A stretch of 25,704 nucleotides of DNA from assembly GCA_900128565.1 (NCBI GenBank), contig LT635992.1, forward strand, positions 1 through 25,704, given 5' to 3'. A program made the translations under genes and the position numbers. Source of the stretch: Stramenopiles sp. TOSAG23-6 (Eukaryota; Sar). Below the pieces are notes generated by a model that was not told the DNA's origin, searched no databases, and saw nothing but the letters and a program-made list of their open reading frames with translations. Numbering within the stretch: position 1 is the first letter of the stretch; each line of letters begins with the position of its first letter. Of this stretch, positions 1-11,123 are shown piece by piece.

Positions 1-53
1 ATACGAAATTTCGTACCTAACGATTTTTTTGTTGAAATATTTTTTCACAATAC
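1..53 (+). repeat. Introner-family intron copy 1 (3' part only)
   Basis: The window opens inside an intron of the family. It shows the perfect palindrome TACGAAATTTCGTA, the CCTAACGA branch-like motif and the terminal TTTTTTCACAATAC. Coding sequence of the first cNMP fold resumes at TTCCGCTTTACAG. The 5' end is outside the window. Confidence 0.8.
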
Positions 54-1922
54 TTCCGCTTTACAGTATAGAAAGTTCACTCCGGGTACAACAATATTCG
101 AAAGGAATACCAAAGGTTGCACAGCCTATTTAGTTTTGAATGGTTCAGTGAAACTTTCATTTGGTAACAGAAATATATCATATGTAGCTCCTGGCGAATG
201 TTTTGGAGAAGAAGTACGTTTCATTTCAATTTTGAATTTATTATTTTTTCAAAAAATCCTTTTAAAAACCAACAAAATATTTTGAATTTAAAATATTCTT
301 CACAATACGTGCTTTACTTACAATGAATTCAAAGAGAGAAACTGATGCCTATGCAGTTTTTAAAAACAATAAAGCGATTGAATGTCCTGAAAATGATGTA
401 AACAAAATTGTATCATTTGTGGAATGTGCGGAAATTTCAGTTGAAGATTATTTGCTGATACGTTTAGAATTGCGAAAATCAAGTCAACAATATTGTAATA
501 TTTTACAAACAAAATTTTCTTTATTTCAAAAATGGTCAAAACCACAAGTCTACCAAATAAGTAAGAAACTTCAAATAAATACTTATAAACCAGGTACAGT
601 AATTTATCGAGAAAAAGATGATGCTACAGCATTATTTTTAGTTTTTTCAGGTGAATTGAGTGGATTTTGCAAGTCAACATTTCGACAAAAAGTGTATGTT
701 TTCATTATGAATTTCATATTTGTTTGTTTTTTTCGTACTAAATTTTGTACCTAATGAAACATTTGAATTTTAAATATTTTTTCACAGTGTGAGCATTGGC
801 CAAAAGATCCAAAAAATAAAGGTAAAAATTATTCCACCCATAAAATAAGTCGATCGTTCAAGGTAGGTGCTTTTACACCTGGATTATTTTTTGGTCTTGA
901 AGGTTGTACATTTTCATCATTTGAATTTCGATTTTGTTTTGTTTTATTTTGTACCAAATTCTGTATTACCTAACGAAATTCAAATTTTTGAAATATTTTT
1001 CCACATTACTTGTAAATCTGAATTATCTCGACAAATTCAGCAGAATAAAGCAAAATATAGTACACAGGATACAGCAAACAAATTTTCTTTCAAAATGAGT
1101 AGTGAACTTTTAGAACTAATTGTGTCAGTGGATGAACTAACTGATAACCCTAACCCTAATGAAAAATTAAGAATAGAATCTGATGTAGATCAATCAACAA
1201 TGAGTTCATCATTTGAAGATAACGAATCAACCATCAGACGTGATTTTTCAGTTATTGCAAAAACAAGTGTCACAATTGCAAAATTTGATTACAAGAATTT
1301 TAAGATTCTCCCTACATCATTACTTCAGCAACTAGTCGATTTACACGATTCTCATTCGAAAAGATTAGAGATTATAAAGCACAGTACCAATCTTATACAA
1401 GAAGAAAAACGAAATAAAAAGCTTCTGCGGTTAGAATACGGTACAAAATATTGGAGTTCTAAAACTCGTGTTAAAGATTTCAGTAAAGTTGAAAAAAAAA
1501 AAAGTAATAATAAGAGAGGTTTTCGGGGTGAGATTCCTATAAATAAAATGCGTCCAATGACCTCAATTACGCCATATAGTAGTATTCGTAAGCTTAAGCA
1601 AAATAAATGTAATAAAATACGTCCAATGACGTCAATAGATCACTCTTCAAATCATTTGGAAATACTTCAATCAAAGCTGGCAATACTTCAAAACCAAGAT
1701 CTTGAAACTTCAATCAGAAAAATTCAAACAAGTCGACGTAAATTCATTTTGAAACGAAATAAAAATATGAAACAAAATATAGAAAAAAAATATACTTCTG
1801 AATGGGATGAAAAACTTAAAAATAGATCTCAATCGTCGCGTAGACGACTCATTGAAAGGAGGGGAAATTATTGGCGAAATGATGTTTTTTTTGTGGGTAC
1901 TTCAAAATCTCATGTAATTTAG
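1..1922 (+). CDS. Cyclic-nucleotide-binding (cNMP) domain protein, 5'-truncated, four introner-type introns
   Basis: The gene enters from the left edge, which lies inside an intron. Exons inferred: 54-211, 309-691, 788-903 and 1010-1922 (stop TAG). Joined, they encode two cNMP-binding folds. The first has FTPGTTIF, then PGECFGE, then an ALL...R segment. The second has YKPGTVIY, then FTPGLFFGLE, and ends in a typical last strand, RDFSVIAKTSVTIAKF, near 1225-1285. The ALL...R segment of fold 1 starts only after the 212-308 intron, which locates that junction. Fold 2 carries a long Asn/Ser-rich insert before its last strands. The C-terminal 200 residues are Lys/Arg/Asn-rich with a repeated RPMTSI motif (about 1552 and 1620). 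Such folds occur in PKA regulatory subunits, PKG and orphan cNMP sensors. No kinase or channel domain lies in this part, so the subtype is unknown. The splice calls rest on frame and homology, not transcripts. Confidence 0.8.
212..308 (+). repeat. Introner-family intron copy 2 (diverged)
   Basis: 97 nt. It begins AAGTACGTTTC and ends CACAATAC. The centre is degenerate: the palindrome is lost and CCAACAAA stands where CCTAACGA is normal. Removing it restores FGE-G-ALLT in the cNMP fold. Cutting GTACG...AATA instead gives FGEE-R-ALLT, also in frame. Flanks AA and GT do not match, so this copy lacks a clear direct repeat. Confidence 0.7.
692..787 (+). repeat. Introner-family intron copy 3 (compatible with GT-AG)
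   Basis: 96 nt with GTGTATGTTTTC at the start, a degenerate palindrome followed by GTACCTAATGAA, and the end TTTTTTCACAG. Unlike its relatives it lacks the AATAC terminus and can be spliced as canonical GT-AG in frame. GTGT occurs at both edges, so slightly shifted joins would also keep the frame. Confidence 0.75.
904..1009 (+). repeat. Introner-family intron copy 4
   Basis: 106 nt, starting TTGTACATTTTC and ending CCACATTAC, with ATTACCTAACGAAATT inside. TTGTA is present at both the 5' edge and just after the 3' end, a 5-bp direct repeat. Removal joins the LFFGLEG motif to the following coding frame. No AG lies at the required boundary. Confidence 0.78.
1145..1160 (+). repeat. Telomere-like (CCCTAA)2 tract inside coding sequence
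   Basis: The tract TAACCCTAACCCTAAT lies in frame in the cNMP-binding gene and encodes Asn-Pro-Asn-Pro-Asn. It matches two units of a TTAGGG-type repeat on the opposite strand. Confidence 0.6.
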
Positions 1923-2293
1923 AAGCTTCAAAATAAAGAATTAATGAAATACTACGACTACAACAGATATTTTCAAAATATATAAATATAATTTCTTCGG
2001 TCCACGTTAACGTTACCCGGTACTTCGTTTCGGCGGTTACGTTTTTTTCTTCTTTTCCTTTTTTCNTTTTTTTCCTTTTCATTTCTCTTGTACTTTCATA
2101 CATATATAGTAAAGTCATTAGACTTACTAGATAGGCATAGTAAGTGTAAAGCCCATCCCCTTATCTAACGACTCAAAGGTAAAATAGATTGTTATTCTAC
2201 GGATTAAAACCCTTATCTTTGATCGGTGGTTTAGTCCGTTTCTTTTTGTTATAGAGGTTTAAAGCATTTTTTGCTTTAAATAAATTAAGAAAT
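1923..2293 (+). promoter_or_regulatory. Intergenic region and 5' leader of the TOG gene
   Basis: 371 bp between the cNMP gene stop and the TOG gene start. It holds a strongly pyrimidine-rich tract on the + strand at about 2040-2095, containing one N, but no open coding frame that looks real. It presumably contains both the 3' end of the upstream gene and the promoter of the downstream one. I see no convincing TATA element. Confidence 0.4.
2258..2280 (+). other. Perfect 9-bp inverted repeat just upstream of the TOG start codon
   Basis: TTTAAAGCA and TGCTTTAAA are separated by five T bases and end 13 nt before the ATG at 2294. In the mRNA this could form a small hairpin next to the start codon; in DNA it could be a dyad binding site. 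Function is inferred only. Confidence 0.4.
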
Positions 2294-5200
2294 ATGCTTT
2301 ACCCTGGAGCTACAGTAGACTGTACGTATGACTCGAAGTTTCGAGCAGCACGTCCAGATGAACCATACACATATCACGGACACATTACAAATATTGACGG
2401 TCCAAATATTTTCATTGATTTTGGAGCTGATGGGGTTTTTCGTTTCGAAAAATTAAGCTCAAAGAACAATACTTTAGTGGATATAGATGGTTTTGAAATA
2501 AAAGTTAAAACTCTAAATAGTCCTCTGGACAAAAGCCGACAACGTCAGTATGCACCTAAACCTTTAAAAGTAGAGAAAACGATAAAGGAGGATAAAAATA
2601 TTTTAGATTTGTTTCTTAAAACCACGGAAGATGAACTGAACCAAGAGATCAAAGTGGAACAAAGGAATACTAGGGATTTCACGATTCCAGAGCTATCTGC
2701 TTCCGTTGGCAGAGATGCTGAAAGTCCCTCTTCTACAATGGAGGATAAAAAATCACTTGCTAACTCAGGAAATCAATTACGTATATCACATAGTCCAATT
2801 TCTTTAAAATCCCAACTTCGCAGTAACTCAAAAGACATTTCCGTCGGGGATGCCATTTCAGTCTTATATTCTGAATCATTTCAACAGGAATTCCCAGGAG
2901 AGCCATACGATTATACAGGAATTGTCACGGCAATAGTTCCAGAAACTCAATTTGAAAATGGAGAACTGGTTATTGATTTTGGAGTTGAAGGAGAATTTGC
3001 ATACAAGAAAAAACGAGATTCATGTATATTTTATTTTTTTTCAAATTCGAATTTTTTTTTCGTACGAAACTTTGTACCTAACGAATTTTTTTTCAAATAT
3101 TTTTCCAAAATACATATTTCGATCCTGATGATTTCGAGGTCCGTGTGAAAATAGTCCCAAATTTATCCTCTGTCAATCAAATTTTAGTTGACGATAGAAA
3201 CTATTTTGCGACAGCAGGAAATGATACATTTAATGATTCACAAGGTTTCGCCAGTTCGCCATTTGAAAAGCAACAAAATAATAACTTAAATACAAATAGC
3301 CGACCAACCTCAAGACCTGTGCCGGGGGTCAAACCTGCGTTATGTCGCCGACCAGTTCAATTTGCTTCATTTGAAGAGGGAAAACGACTTCAGCGAGTTC
3401 CGGCAAATGATTCAAGTTCGGGAAATCCAGGTTCACTTGGTGATATGACGTATGCAATGTCTGAATTATCGAAAATGGAAATTCCAAATTGGAGGGATCA
3501 TTGTGATGCACTGAAGGAAGGAAAATGGCAGGGAAAACGAGCAGCTTTGGTTGCTATTCAAGAACAATGTGAACGGATGGGACCTAATATTGACAAATTT
3601 CACAGAGGCGTTTCTTCATTTTGTTATCAATTGACGAAAAAATTCACTGAGCGGAATTTTAACGTTATTGCTTCTGCAATCGATGTAATAACAGTAATAG
3701 CAATGGCAGGCAATGATAAACACAAGAAATTTCCTAGAGGTATTGCTGCTCTTATAATGCCAATACTTCTAAAACAGGTAGGAGATCGAAGAATTGGTGC
3801 TTCTATAAAATCACTTGCAGGTATCATTGGAGAGTGTTGCGGTGTAAAATGGATGATTCGTTTAATAACTGATACTAGTAAAAAGAAAAGCTTTAAAGAT
3901 CCAAAGGCACTTGCAGCTGTCCTCGATATAATTGCAACGTCATCCACTGAATTTGGTCCTAATGCCGTTGACCTTGATGCTGTTGTAAAATATGTATCAG
4001 GTCCGAAAGGAGTTGCACATCACCAAGGTCGTGTTGTAAATGGAGCGGCGGTAAAAGCATTAGGAGTTTTATATACCCTGGTAGGTCAACCAGTAAAAGA
4101 CATTCTTGAAGAAATGCAAACTTCGAATAAGATTATGAAACAGTTGAAAACTGCTTTTGAGGCTGGAGATGTTAATGCCAAAATAAAAGGAGGATTTACT
4201 CCAATAAACCGCAATAAATCATTAAATAAAAGTCTGAATGCTTCTAAACATAAGTCACCAAAGAAAAGTCACAGTCAACTTAGACGCTCTCTATCGAATC
4301 AGAGAAATAGTCCTACAAAACGCGGAGGTAGTTTTCTGGGATCAACACTTACTAGTTCTACTTCCAACAATTCCAATAGTACACCAGAAGAAGAAGAAAA
4401 GGCATCACAAAATGATGATATTGAGCGTATGGATATTTCACCATTTATTACAGATGATTTACTAAAGAATTTACTCGACTTCTCGAAAACGGATTCTTGG
4501 AAGCAGAGAAAGTTAGGGCTTGAAGAGTGTCATGAAATTATGACAAAAAGAGCCAAATATAGAATTATTGTAAATCGAACACTAGAAAAACTTATCAAAA
4601 TTTTAAAAGACCGTTCACTAGAAAAAAATGCAACACTTAAAATTAAAGCTCTGAAAATAATTGGCATTTTAGGATTGTCAATTGAACGGAATCATCCAAG
4701 ACGCAGTGAAATGACTCGATGGCTTGCACCTGCAATCGTAGAAACATTTGCAGACAAAAAGAGAGCTACTCTCGCAGCGGGAATATCGGCACTAAGTAGA
4801 TGGTCTTCTGGTCGATTTGGATTGTCAGGAATATTACCATCGACATGTGCATCTTTAGTAGACAAACCTGTCTCCCGTCCAGCTTTACTTGCATGGTTAT
4901 TAATACATATTCCAAAGGCAACCTCTGCTGGACATATCGATGGTACTCGCATGACAAAGTTATTAGTGAAACCATTGCTAATTTGTATGAACGACAAAAT
5001 GAAAGTGGTACAAAAACAAGCCGCAAGTGTCCTCGTAGAAGTTATTCGAGCTGATAAGTCTCACGCGAGACTCGCTGTTTCTGAAGCAGCGAGTAAATTC
5101 TCAAAAGCGATACAAAGGAGTATCGATATTGTTTTAGAACGTGTAGATACTGCTGTGGAATCGGGGAAATCTTTTAATTCGGTTGATCAGCAAGCAGCAA

Positions 5201-8200
5201 AAAAAGCTAGTGCTAAGTGGGGATCTACAAGGAAAGTTTTAGGTACCCGAAGAAAACTTTCCGGTGGTCGACGACGTATGGCTAGCCCTGTTGCCAGATC
5301 AGGAAGAACTGGGCTCCAAAAATCGTCCAAAAAAAAGGCTGATGATGTCATTACATTAGTATCTTCTCTGGATGCTTCATCTAAAATTGCTAGTATTGGT
5401 ATTCTTGACTGGAAAAAGCACAGTAATGTCTCAAAAGATAGTACGTGGCAGGAAAAGAAGGATGCTTTAACTGCTATTTGTAATTACTGTTCAAACGGTG
5501 AATCAAACGTAGAAAAAAATGTACATCCAATATATTGTTATTGTTATTATTTAACAAATAATTTCGTAGAAACAAATTTTAATGTTAATTTGAGTATGTT
5601 TCAGTTAATGATTTTACTAGCTAAAAAGAGCAAAGGCACATTCGCGAAAGGACATGCCAAGTTAATCATACCATTCTTAGTGAATAAACTCGGAGAACAA
5701 ATGGTTGCAGCGAAGGCTACTGAGCTAATCTTGATGCTTTCAACACGATGTGGTGCCAAATACATTATTGGTCTAATACTTGAAGCTGTAAGTTCAATAG
5801 ATACTTCTCTAATCCAAATAGCTGTTCTACGGTTGTTTGAAGTCATGATTTCAACTGTGGGAATTCGAACGTTTAATGTTGCAGCGGTAACAAGGCACGC
5901 GTCTGGGACGAAAGGAATGAGTAGTGATGTTAAAAGTGTTGTAAAAGCAGCATCAGTGATGTTGCAAGCCTTATACAAGCAACTTGGACCTCCGCTTGTT
6001 AACCTATTGCGCGCAGTTGAGGCAAGTAATGACGTCATAGAAAAGTTAGAAGCATCTTTTGATGTTTGCGGTTATGACATTAATGCATCTGCTGCAAACA
6101 CTAGTGTCATTCCCGAAGCATTAGCTGCAGCTGCCGCATCTTCACGAAATTCGCGCAGGCAGAATGTTGTTAATGTTTCATTTGATGATGCACCCCGTGC
6201 AGATATATCACAATACGTAACCCCCGAATTAATGGCTCTACTATCTGCCCAGGAGAGAAAAGATTCCTGGATCCAACGCAAACAAGGTTTGGATCAAATT
6301 GAGTCTATAATATTTGAACAGGCTCAACAGCGAATATCAATGAGCCCAGCAACAGAGAAGCTGATTCGATCACTTGCGGATAGAGCGCGCGAGAAAAATT
6401 TATCATTAAAATTACAGGCTTTGAAATTGCTTGCAGCTTTAGGAGGGGCAATTGATTCAGCACAATTACCTAGATTTAGCCCTGTGGTTGTTCCTCCAAT
6501 GATAGATGCACTCGCAGATAACAAAGTTAATGCTCGACGAGCTGGATTTGAAGCTCTTGAAGCTTGGTCAATTCCCCGAGACGGGCCTTATCAAGGGCGT
6601 TCTTATGGCTTTGCTTCCATAGTACCAAAGGTTAGAGGGCCACTAGTGAATAAGCCTACAGTGCGACCTGAATTATTAGCTTGGCTGTTGAAACATATTC
6701 CTGTGGCTGCATCTACGGGACTCATTGACAGTGCTCGTCTAACGAAACAATTAGTGAAACCATTGGTAGCATGTATGCAGGATAAAAAGAAAGTTGTCCA
6801 GAAACAGGCCGCAAGTGTCCTCATTGAAGTTGTACGAGCGGATCCTTCACGAGCAAGTTTTGCCTTGAGTGCTGCTGTCAGCAAGTTACCTCGAGCCGTG
6901 CAACGAGGTTTGCAGACAGATTTAGATAGAATACACACAGAAGGTAGAGCTGCCCTAAATAATGGAGAAGTGGGCACATCTCAGTCAAATCAAAAGGCAG
7001 TAACCGCACCACCTAAATTGAGACGTCATCGTAGTAGGAGCCTCGGTGGACGTAATAATGGAATAGAAGGTAAAGATGTTTTGGCTGTTGCTTTAGGTGG
7101 CGCTCTGAGCGGATATGCTGATGGTGATGAGAGATTTGATATTTCATTTCAACTGCGGCCTGAACTTATTGCTCAGATGCAAGATTGTACTGATAGAAAT
7201 AGTTGGACGGAAAGAAGAGATGCAATGATTGAGTTGGATAAAATATTAAAGAAAGCACATGCCTCTGGAGGGATATGTTTGACTAGAAAAGTTGCCGAAG
7301 TTCTTCGAGTACTGAAAGCTCGATGCTTAGAAAAGAATATGTTGTTGAGGGTTAAAGCATTACAATTAACAGCAGGATTTGGTCGATGTATTTCGCTTGA
7401 TCGAAGAAAAAAAGTTGTTGCTATTTGCACTCCTTCGATATGTGAAGCTGTCGCTGACATGAAGGCTTCAGTGAGGGATGCTGCCCTTGATGCACTTGAA
7501 GCATGGACAGTTGATGGAAATAATTCACCTGTCTGTCTCGGAGATATTCTCCCATGTGTGTGTGAGCCACTTCGAAAAAGGCCTGCCACACGTGGAGAGT
7601 TATTGCATTGGTGTCTTCATTGGTTACCTATTGCAATACGCCTGGAACGGGAACGTCTCAACATTGCACGGATTTGTAAAATCATGATAAAACCATTAGT
7701 TGTCTGCATGGAAGATAGATCGAAGGTTATAAATAGACAAGCTGCAAGTGTTTTAGTACATCTCATTAGAGCCGAACCCGTAGTTGGTAGATTATCACTC
7801 GCCACAGCAACAGCTAATATGAAGTCAGCAGTGTCTATGGCATTGCAACCTATGATGGGTGAAGTCCTCCGTATGGCATCGATACCATCAAGTGGAGATC
7901 CAAGTGAAGATGTACCAGCATTTGATACTCCACCACCCGTGAGAAAAAGACCTGGAGCATGGTCAAATGGAATCAGCCGTGTCAGACAAAAACTGGTAGA
8001 CGCAAGAGAAGGTGGTAGTCAACATAAATACGCGGCTGCGGCATCAGCTGCACGAAAAGCTTCCCGTCGGACGCGAGCAGCATCATCAAGAAACACGATT
8101 CGTAGAGCTCGAACTCGCTCAGCAGCGGCATCGGCAGCACAACGACGACGTTCACAAAAGAAGCGACGCTCACCGCTCAGAGGGCACCGTGGTCGCAAAA

Positions 8201-8619
8201 ATTCTGATTCTACTTCACCTTTTAGAATTGAAAATTTAAGTCCTAAGGTTTCCATTAAAACAGAAATGTCTAAACCAGATGATGTTTCTGATGTAGTAGA
8301 TATGTTGAGTGCAAAGGCAGAGATTGCTAGGTATAGACAAATGTTGAAGTCTTCACTTCGGCTATCCATGTCCACATCAGATATTGAAGACACGAAAAAG
8401 CATGAAAGAAAGACGAATGAAGAAAGCCCAACAAGACCAATATCTGACCCTTCTGGGTTTTTAATGGGTGTTGATCAAAATCTATTACAAGGTTTGAAAG
8501 GTGCTCAAAAAACTTCACCTCCACCAAAGAATAGTAGGGAGTCTCCGAAACAATTTTTAAAAAAGCCGAGAAGTCCACCTGGTAAATTAAAGCCATTGGT
8601 TGAAACAAAATCAAAATGA
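2294..8619 (+). CDS. XMAP215/CKAP5/MOR1-family microtubule polymerase with five TOG repeats and N-terminal tandem Tudor/SH3-like repeats
   Basis: Two exons, 2294-3021 and 3114-8619, total 6234 nt (2077 aa); both phases agree. Five HEAT-type TOG arrays begin near residues 369 (WRDHCDALKEGKWQGKRAA), 684 (SWKQRKLGLEE), 1003 (WQEKKDALTAI), 1278 (SWIQRKQGLDQ) and 1590 (SWTERRDAM). TOG1 resembles TOG3; TOG2, 4 and 5 resemble one another, each ending in a KPL..CM.D...V..QAASVLV helix pair. TOG proteins bind tubulin dimers and promote growth at microtubule plus ends and kinetochores. The C-terminus is basic and Ala/Arg/Ser-rich (about 1850-2077), suiting lattice binding. Unusually, residues 1-255 hold two similar modules (PDEPYTYHGHI...IDFGADGVF and PGEPYDYTGIV...IDFGVEGEF) resembling Tudor/SH3-like barrels; the intron splits the second. 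The family call is strong; the N-terminal fold is inference. Confidence 0.9.
3022..3113 (+). repeat. Introner-family intron copy 5
   Basis: 92 nt, from ATGTATATTTT to CCAAAATAC, with CGTACGAAACTTTGTACC and CTAACGAA in the centre. AT lies on both sides. Excision joins the second Tudor-like repeat (KKRDS to YFDPDDFEVRVK), aligned with DIDGFEIKVK in repeat 1, and makes the whole gene a multiple of three. No AG is present at the boundary required by the frame. Confidence 0.85.
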
Positions 8620-8684
8620 AGAAATAAAAAACAGTCTTACTTAAAATTATTTATTTTTTATATCATTTCAATGATCATTAGAAT
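8620..8684. terminator. Shared convergent 3' region with AATAAA on both strands
   Basis: Only 65 bp separate the converging TOG and SANT gene stops. AATAAA occurs on the + strand at 8623-8628 and on the - strand at 8650-8655. Whether this organism uses AATAAA for polyadenylation is unknown. The 3' ends of the two transcripts may overlap. Confidence 0.35.
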
Positions 8685-11123
8685 TTAAAAACTAGAAATT
8701 GCAGAAAGTTCAAGTCTTTGACGATTCATCATTTCTATTGCAGCTGATCGATATTGACAAACAAGAGATTTCTGCGTAATATTACTCTTGTTTTGAACAT
8801 TTGATAGAAAATTTGCCCTACGATTTCGTTTTCGGTAATGCATGAGATCTCTACAAGCTGTGCGAAAGATAGACATCTTCCCTGAGATATTTTGTTTCAT
8901 CTGTTCATCAAATGAAGAACGTAAATTTTCCTGTTCAATCGCATGCTTGTAGGTTATTTGTTTAATTTGTTCACCATTACACTCTGAATGACTGATACTA
9001 ACACTTTTAAAAGGAGTCTTAAAATCGATATCATTATAACAGGCATGAGAAAATATCTTACAAGTAACACCGTCTATATTATTTTGTGAGTACTTTTTTG
9101 TTGTATTCAGCGATGCATTGTCCATTTTTTTTCGATACGTCTCTACATCAATAAACTCCATCTTTTTTCTCTGTTTTCGTATTTCTTTTAATTTATTTTG
9201 ATGAGAAGTTTGCAAAGATTTCGCGATATTCAATGCAACTTCTTTTAGAGATCTTACATCACCAACTGAGTTATTATATGGTAGAAATTTATTGGACAGT
9301 TCAATTTGAGATATATTATTTTCGCAAATCTCCTCAATGATAGGCAGTGCTACATGTTTTGACTTTTCTGTATTGGATGGATGTAGTGGTCTTGCTGTTG
9401 ATATTTTATCTGGAAGGCAATCAGGAGATACCATTGTGTTACGTATCGACACTCCTGAAATTGGAGTGTGTATTGTATTGAGATTGGATTGTTGAGGAGT
9501 ATTGAATGAGTCATTTAGAACCTTACGAGTAGGCTTTGGTGTAGCATTTAATGCAGAATGAGATAATATTGGAGTAGGCGGTGGCATCAAAGTATGTGGT
9601 CGAGGAGTGCTGGGGATGGAGTTCATTTCACAGGAGTTTATCGTAGATTTTTTATCTTTACAAAAGTGATGCAATTTTCGCCTTAACTTTGGATTTGAAA
9701 ATAGACAACGGGCAACAACAATAGCATCGTCATTGCGTTTCCTTTTCTTGATTTCTTTAGTAGTGAAAGTGCAGTGTTTTGACCCTGATACACGTCGGAC
9801 TTTATTATCTTTTGGAAAAATTTCATTCGTTGCCATTTTAGGGGCACTTCGTTTATTTGTCTTTTTATTTCGCATTTGTTGACGGAACCGACGACTTTTT
9901 CGGTTTTCTTCTAATGGCTTATCTAAAGGTGAAGTTGCTTTTACCGAGGGAGTTGAGTGTATTGCATTTGTAACAACATCTGGTGGTGAAGAATTTCGTT
10001 TTGGAGGTTTTGTTGCTGTTTTTTCGAAGGATTCCAGAGGATCACTTTGGATTTCTTTACTAGATTTCACAAAATTTTCTGTTTTTGGATTCGTCTGTAT
10101 TTTCTTCTTTGACTTTTGTGGTCGTGTAGATACTTTCCGTTGTATTGTTGATGTCTTTACAACTTGTGTTGGATTTTGTACAGATGTTGTTGTTTGAGAA
10201 ATAAACTGACTTTTTACACGAGTTTTTCGTTTGGTTCTCGTTTTCGTAACTAAAGAATTTTGACACATTCTTCGCCGTAATCGACATATTTTAACATGCT
10301 TTGACGTAAATCGAAGACCTAATGCACGGTATGTTTCGTCTAGAAGTTCGCCACTCTTTTTTTCTTTCAAAAGTGAACGATATAGCTTTTCGCACTGATT
10401 TCCTGTACGCCCAGGAATATGAAGAGAAAATAATCCCCATTTTGCACTGTCCTCAATGATGACTTTATCGACTGTATCGAAACGAACAATTGGATCCCAT
10501 GGTGGACGAGTTACCATTATTGCTTTAAATAATTCAATTTCATCATTTGTCCACTGAGCTGTTATCATACGTTCTCCTGGAGGGCAATATCGTTGATAGT
10601 AAAAGTTTGGATCTTCAGATAGCTTCTCCCAGGCGTTGCGACGTGTCGAGTTCCAACTGAGATGACATGGCGTTACTAGTTTCGATGGTAAACAAGATAA
10701 TTTTGTGGATTTTGGCGTTGTATTTCGAGTTTTAGACGTAGACGTGTGAGGTATTGGTGACTTTGAGCTTTCACGAAGACGTGTGCTCGGGGAGTTTTTT
10801 TTCATACTTGGAATTTCTACCTTCAAGTCTGATGAACCGCTTACAACAGAAGCCAAACTATTGGTATGACTTGTGATGACGTTGACTGATTGTTCATTCA
10901 ATTGTTTTTTCTCAGATTTTGCACTATGTCCTGTTAAGGTTTTCACATTCGTGCTCTTGCCCTTGGCTTCATTTTCTTTGTTTTCACTCAGAGACATTGC
11001 TACGGAAGGATCTCTGTTTTTACCTTTCAAAGTTACTAGCCTGGTATTCGAATTGGCCCTGGATACAGCACTCATCTGCATCGCATACGCAATTTGCTGC
11101 CTTTCAGTCATGCGAGGAAACAT
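8685..11123 (-). CDS. SANT/Myb-domain nuclear protein
   Basis: Intronless, 812 aa. The only confident domain is a SANT/Myb-like module at about 190-255. It follows a conserved-looking lead (DPNFYYQRYCPPGER) and contains QWTNDEIELFKAIM and WGLFSLHIPGRTGNQC, the classic tryptophan-spaced helices with an IPGRT...QC...YR recognition helix. The rest is low-complexity, Ser/Thr/Lys-rich and basic, with many short Lys/Arg clusters that would serve as nuclear localisation signals and several SP/TP sites. A role in chromatin or transcription is likely. I could not place it in a named family such as KNL2/MIS18BP1, which also carry SANT modules. The start at 11123 is preceded by a short leader with TATA-like motifs at about 11162-11181. 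The absence of introns contrasts with most neighbours. Confidence 0.75.
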   Translation of the reverse strand: MFPRMTERQQIAYAMQMSAVSRANSNTRLVTLKGKNRDPSVAMSLSENKENEAKGKSTNVKTLTGHSAKSEKKQLNEQSVNVITSHTNSLASVVSGSSDLKVEIPSMKKNSPSTRLRESSKSPIPHTSTSKTRNTTPKSTKLSCLPSKLVTPCHLSWNSTRRNAWEKLSEDPNFYYQRYCPPGERMITAQWTNDEIELFKAIMVTRPPWDPIVRFDTVDKVIIEDSAKWGLFSLHIPGRTGNQCEKLYRSLLKEKKSGELLDETYRALGLRFTSKHVKICRLRRRMCQNSLVTKTRTKRKTRVKSQFISQTTTSVQNPTQVVKTSTIQRKVSTRPQKSKKKIQTNPKTENFVKSSKEIQSDPLESFEKTATKPPKRNSSPPDVVTNAIHSTPSVKATSPLDKPLEENRKSRRFRQQMRNKKTNKRSAPKMATNEIFPKDNKVRRVSGSKHCTFTTKEIKKRKRNDDAIVVARCLFSNPKLRRKLHHFCKDKKSTINSCEMNSIPSTPRPHTLMPPPTPILSHSALNATPKPTRKVLNDSFNTPQQSNLNTIHTPISGVSIRNTMVSPDCLPDKISTARPLHPSNTEKSKHVALPIIEEICENNISQIELSNKFLPYNNSVGDVRSLKEVALNIAKSLQTSHQNKLKEIRKQRKKMEFIDVETYRKKMDNASLNTTKKYSQNNIDGVTCKIFSHACYNDIDFKTPFKSVSISHSECNGEQIKQITYKHAIEQENLRSSFDEQMKQNISGKMSIFRTACRDLMHYRKRNRRANFLSNVQNKSNITQKSLVCQYRSAAIEMMNRQRLELSAISSF

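Noticed and set aside
1145-1160. Window close to a chromosome end because of telomere-like repeats
   Set aside because: The tracts are only about two units long, internal to genes, and flanked by normal coding sequence on both sides.
3022-3113. U12-type AT-AC introns as an explanation for the AT...AC ends
   Set aside because: The start is ATGTAT, not ATATCCTT; the TCCTTAAC branch motif is missing; and several copies start TT or end AT.
8012-8239. Overlapping frames in the Ala/Arg-rich C-terminus of the TOG protein
   Set aside because: They are open on both strands because of biased composition; no domain or start context supports them.
3145-8619. A separate gene starting at 3145
   Set aside because: There is no ATG at that point, and the frame continues upstream through the intron into the Tudor-like repeat. 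The joined length is an exact multiple of three.
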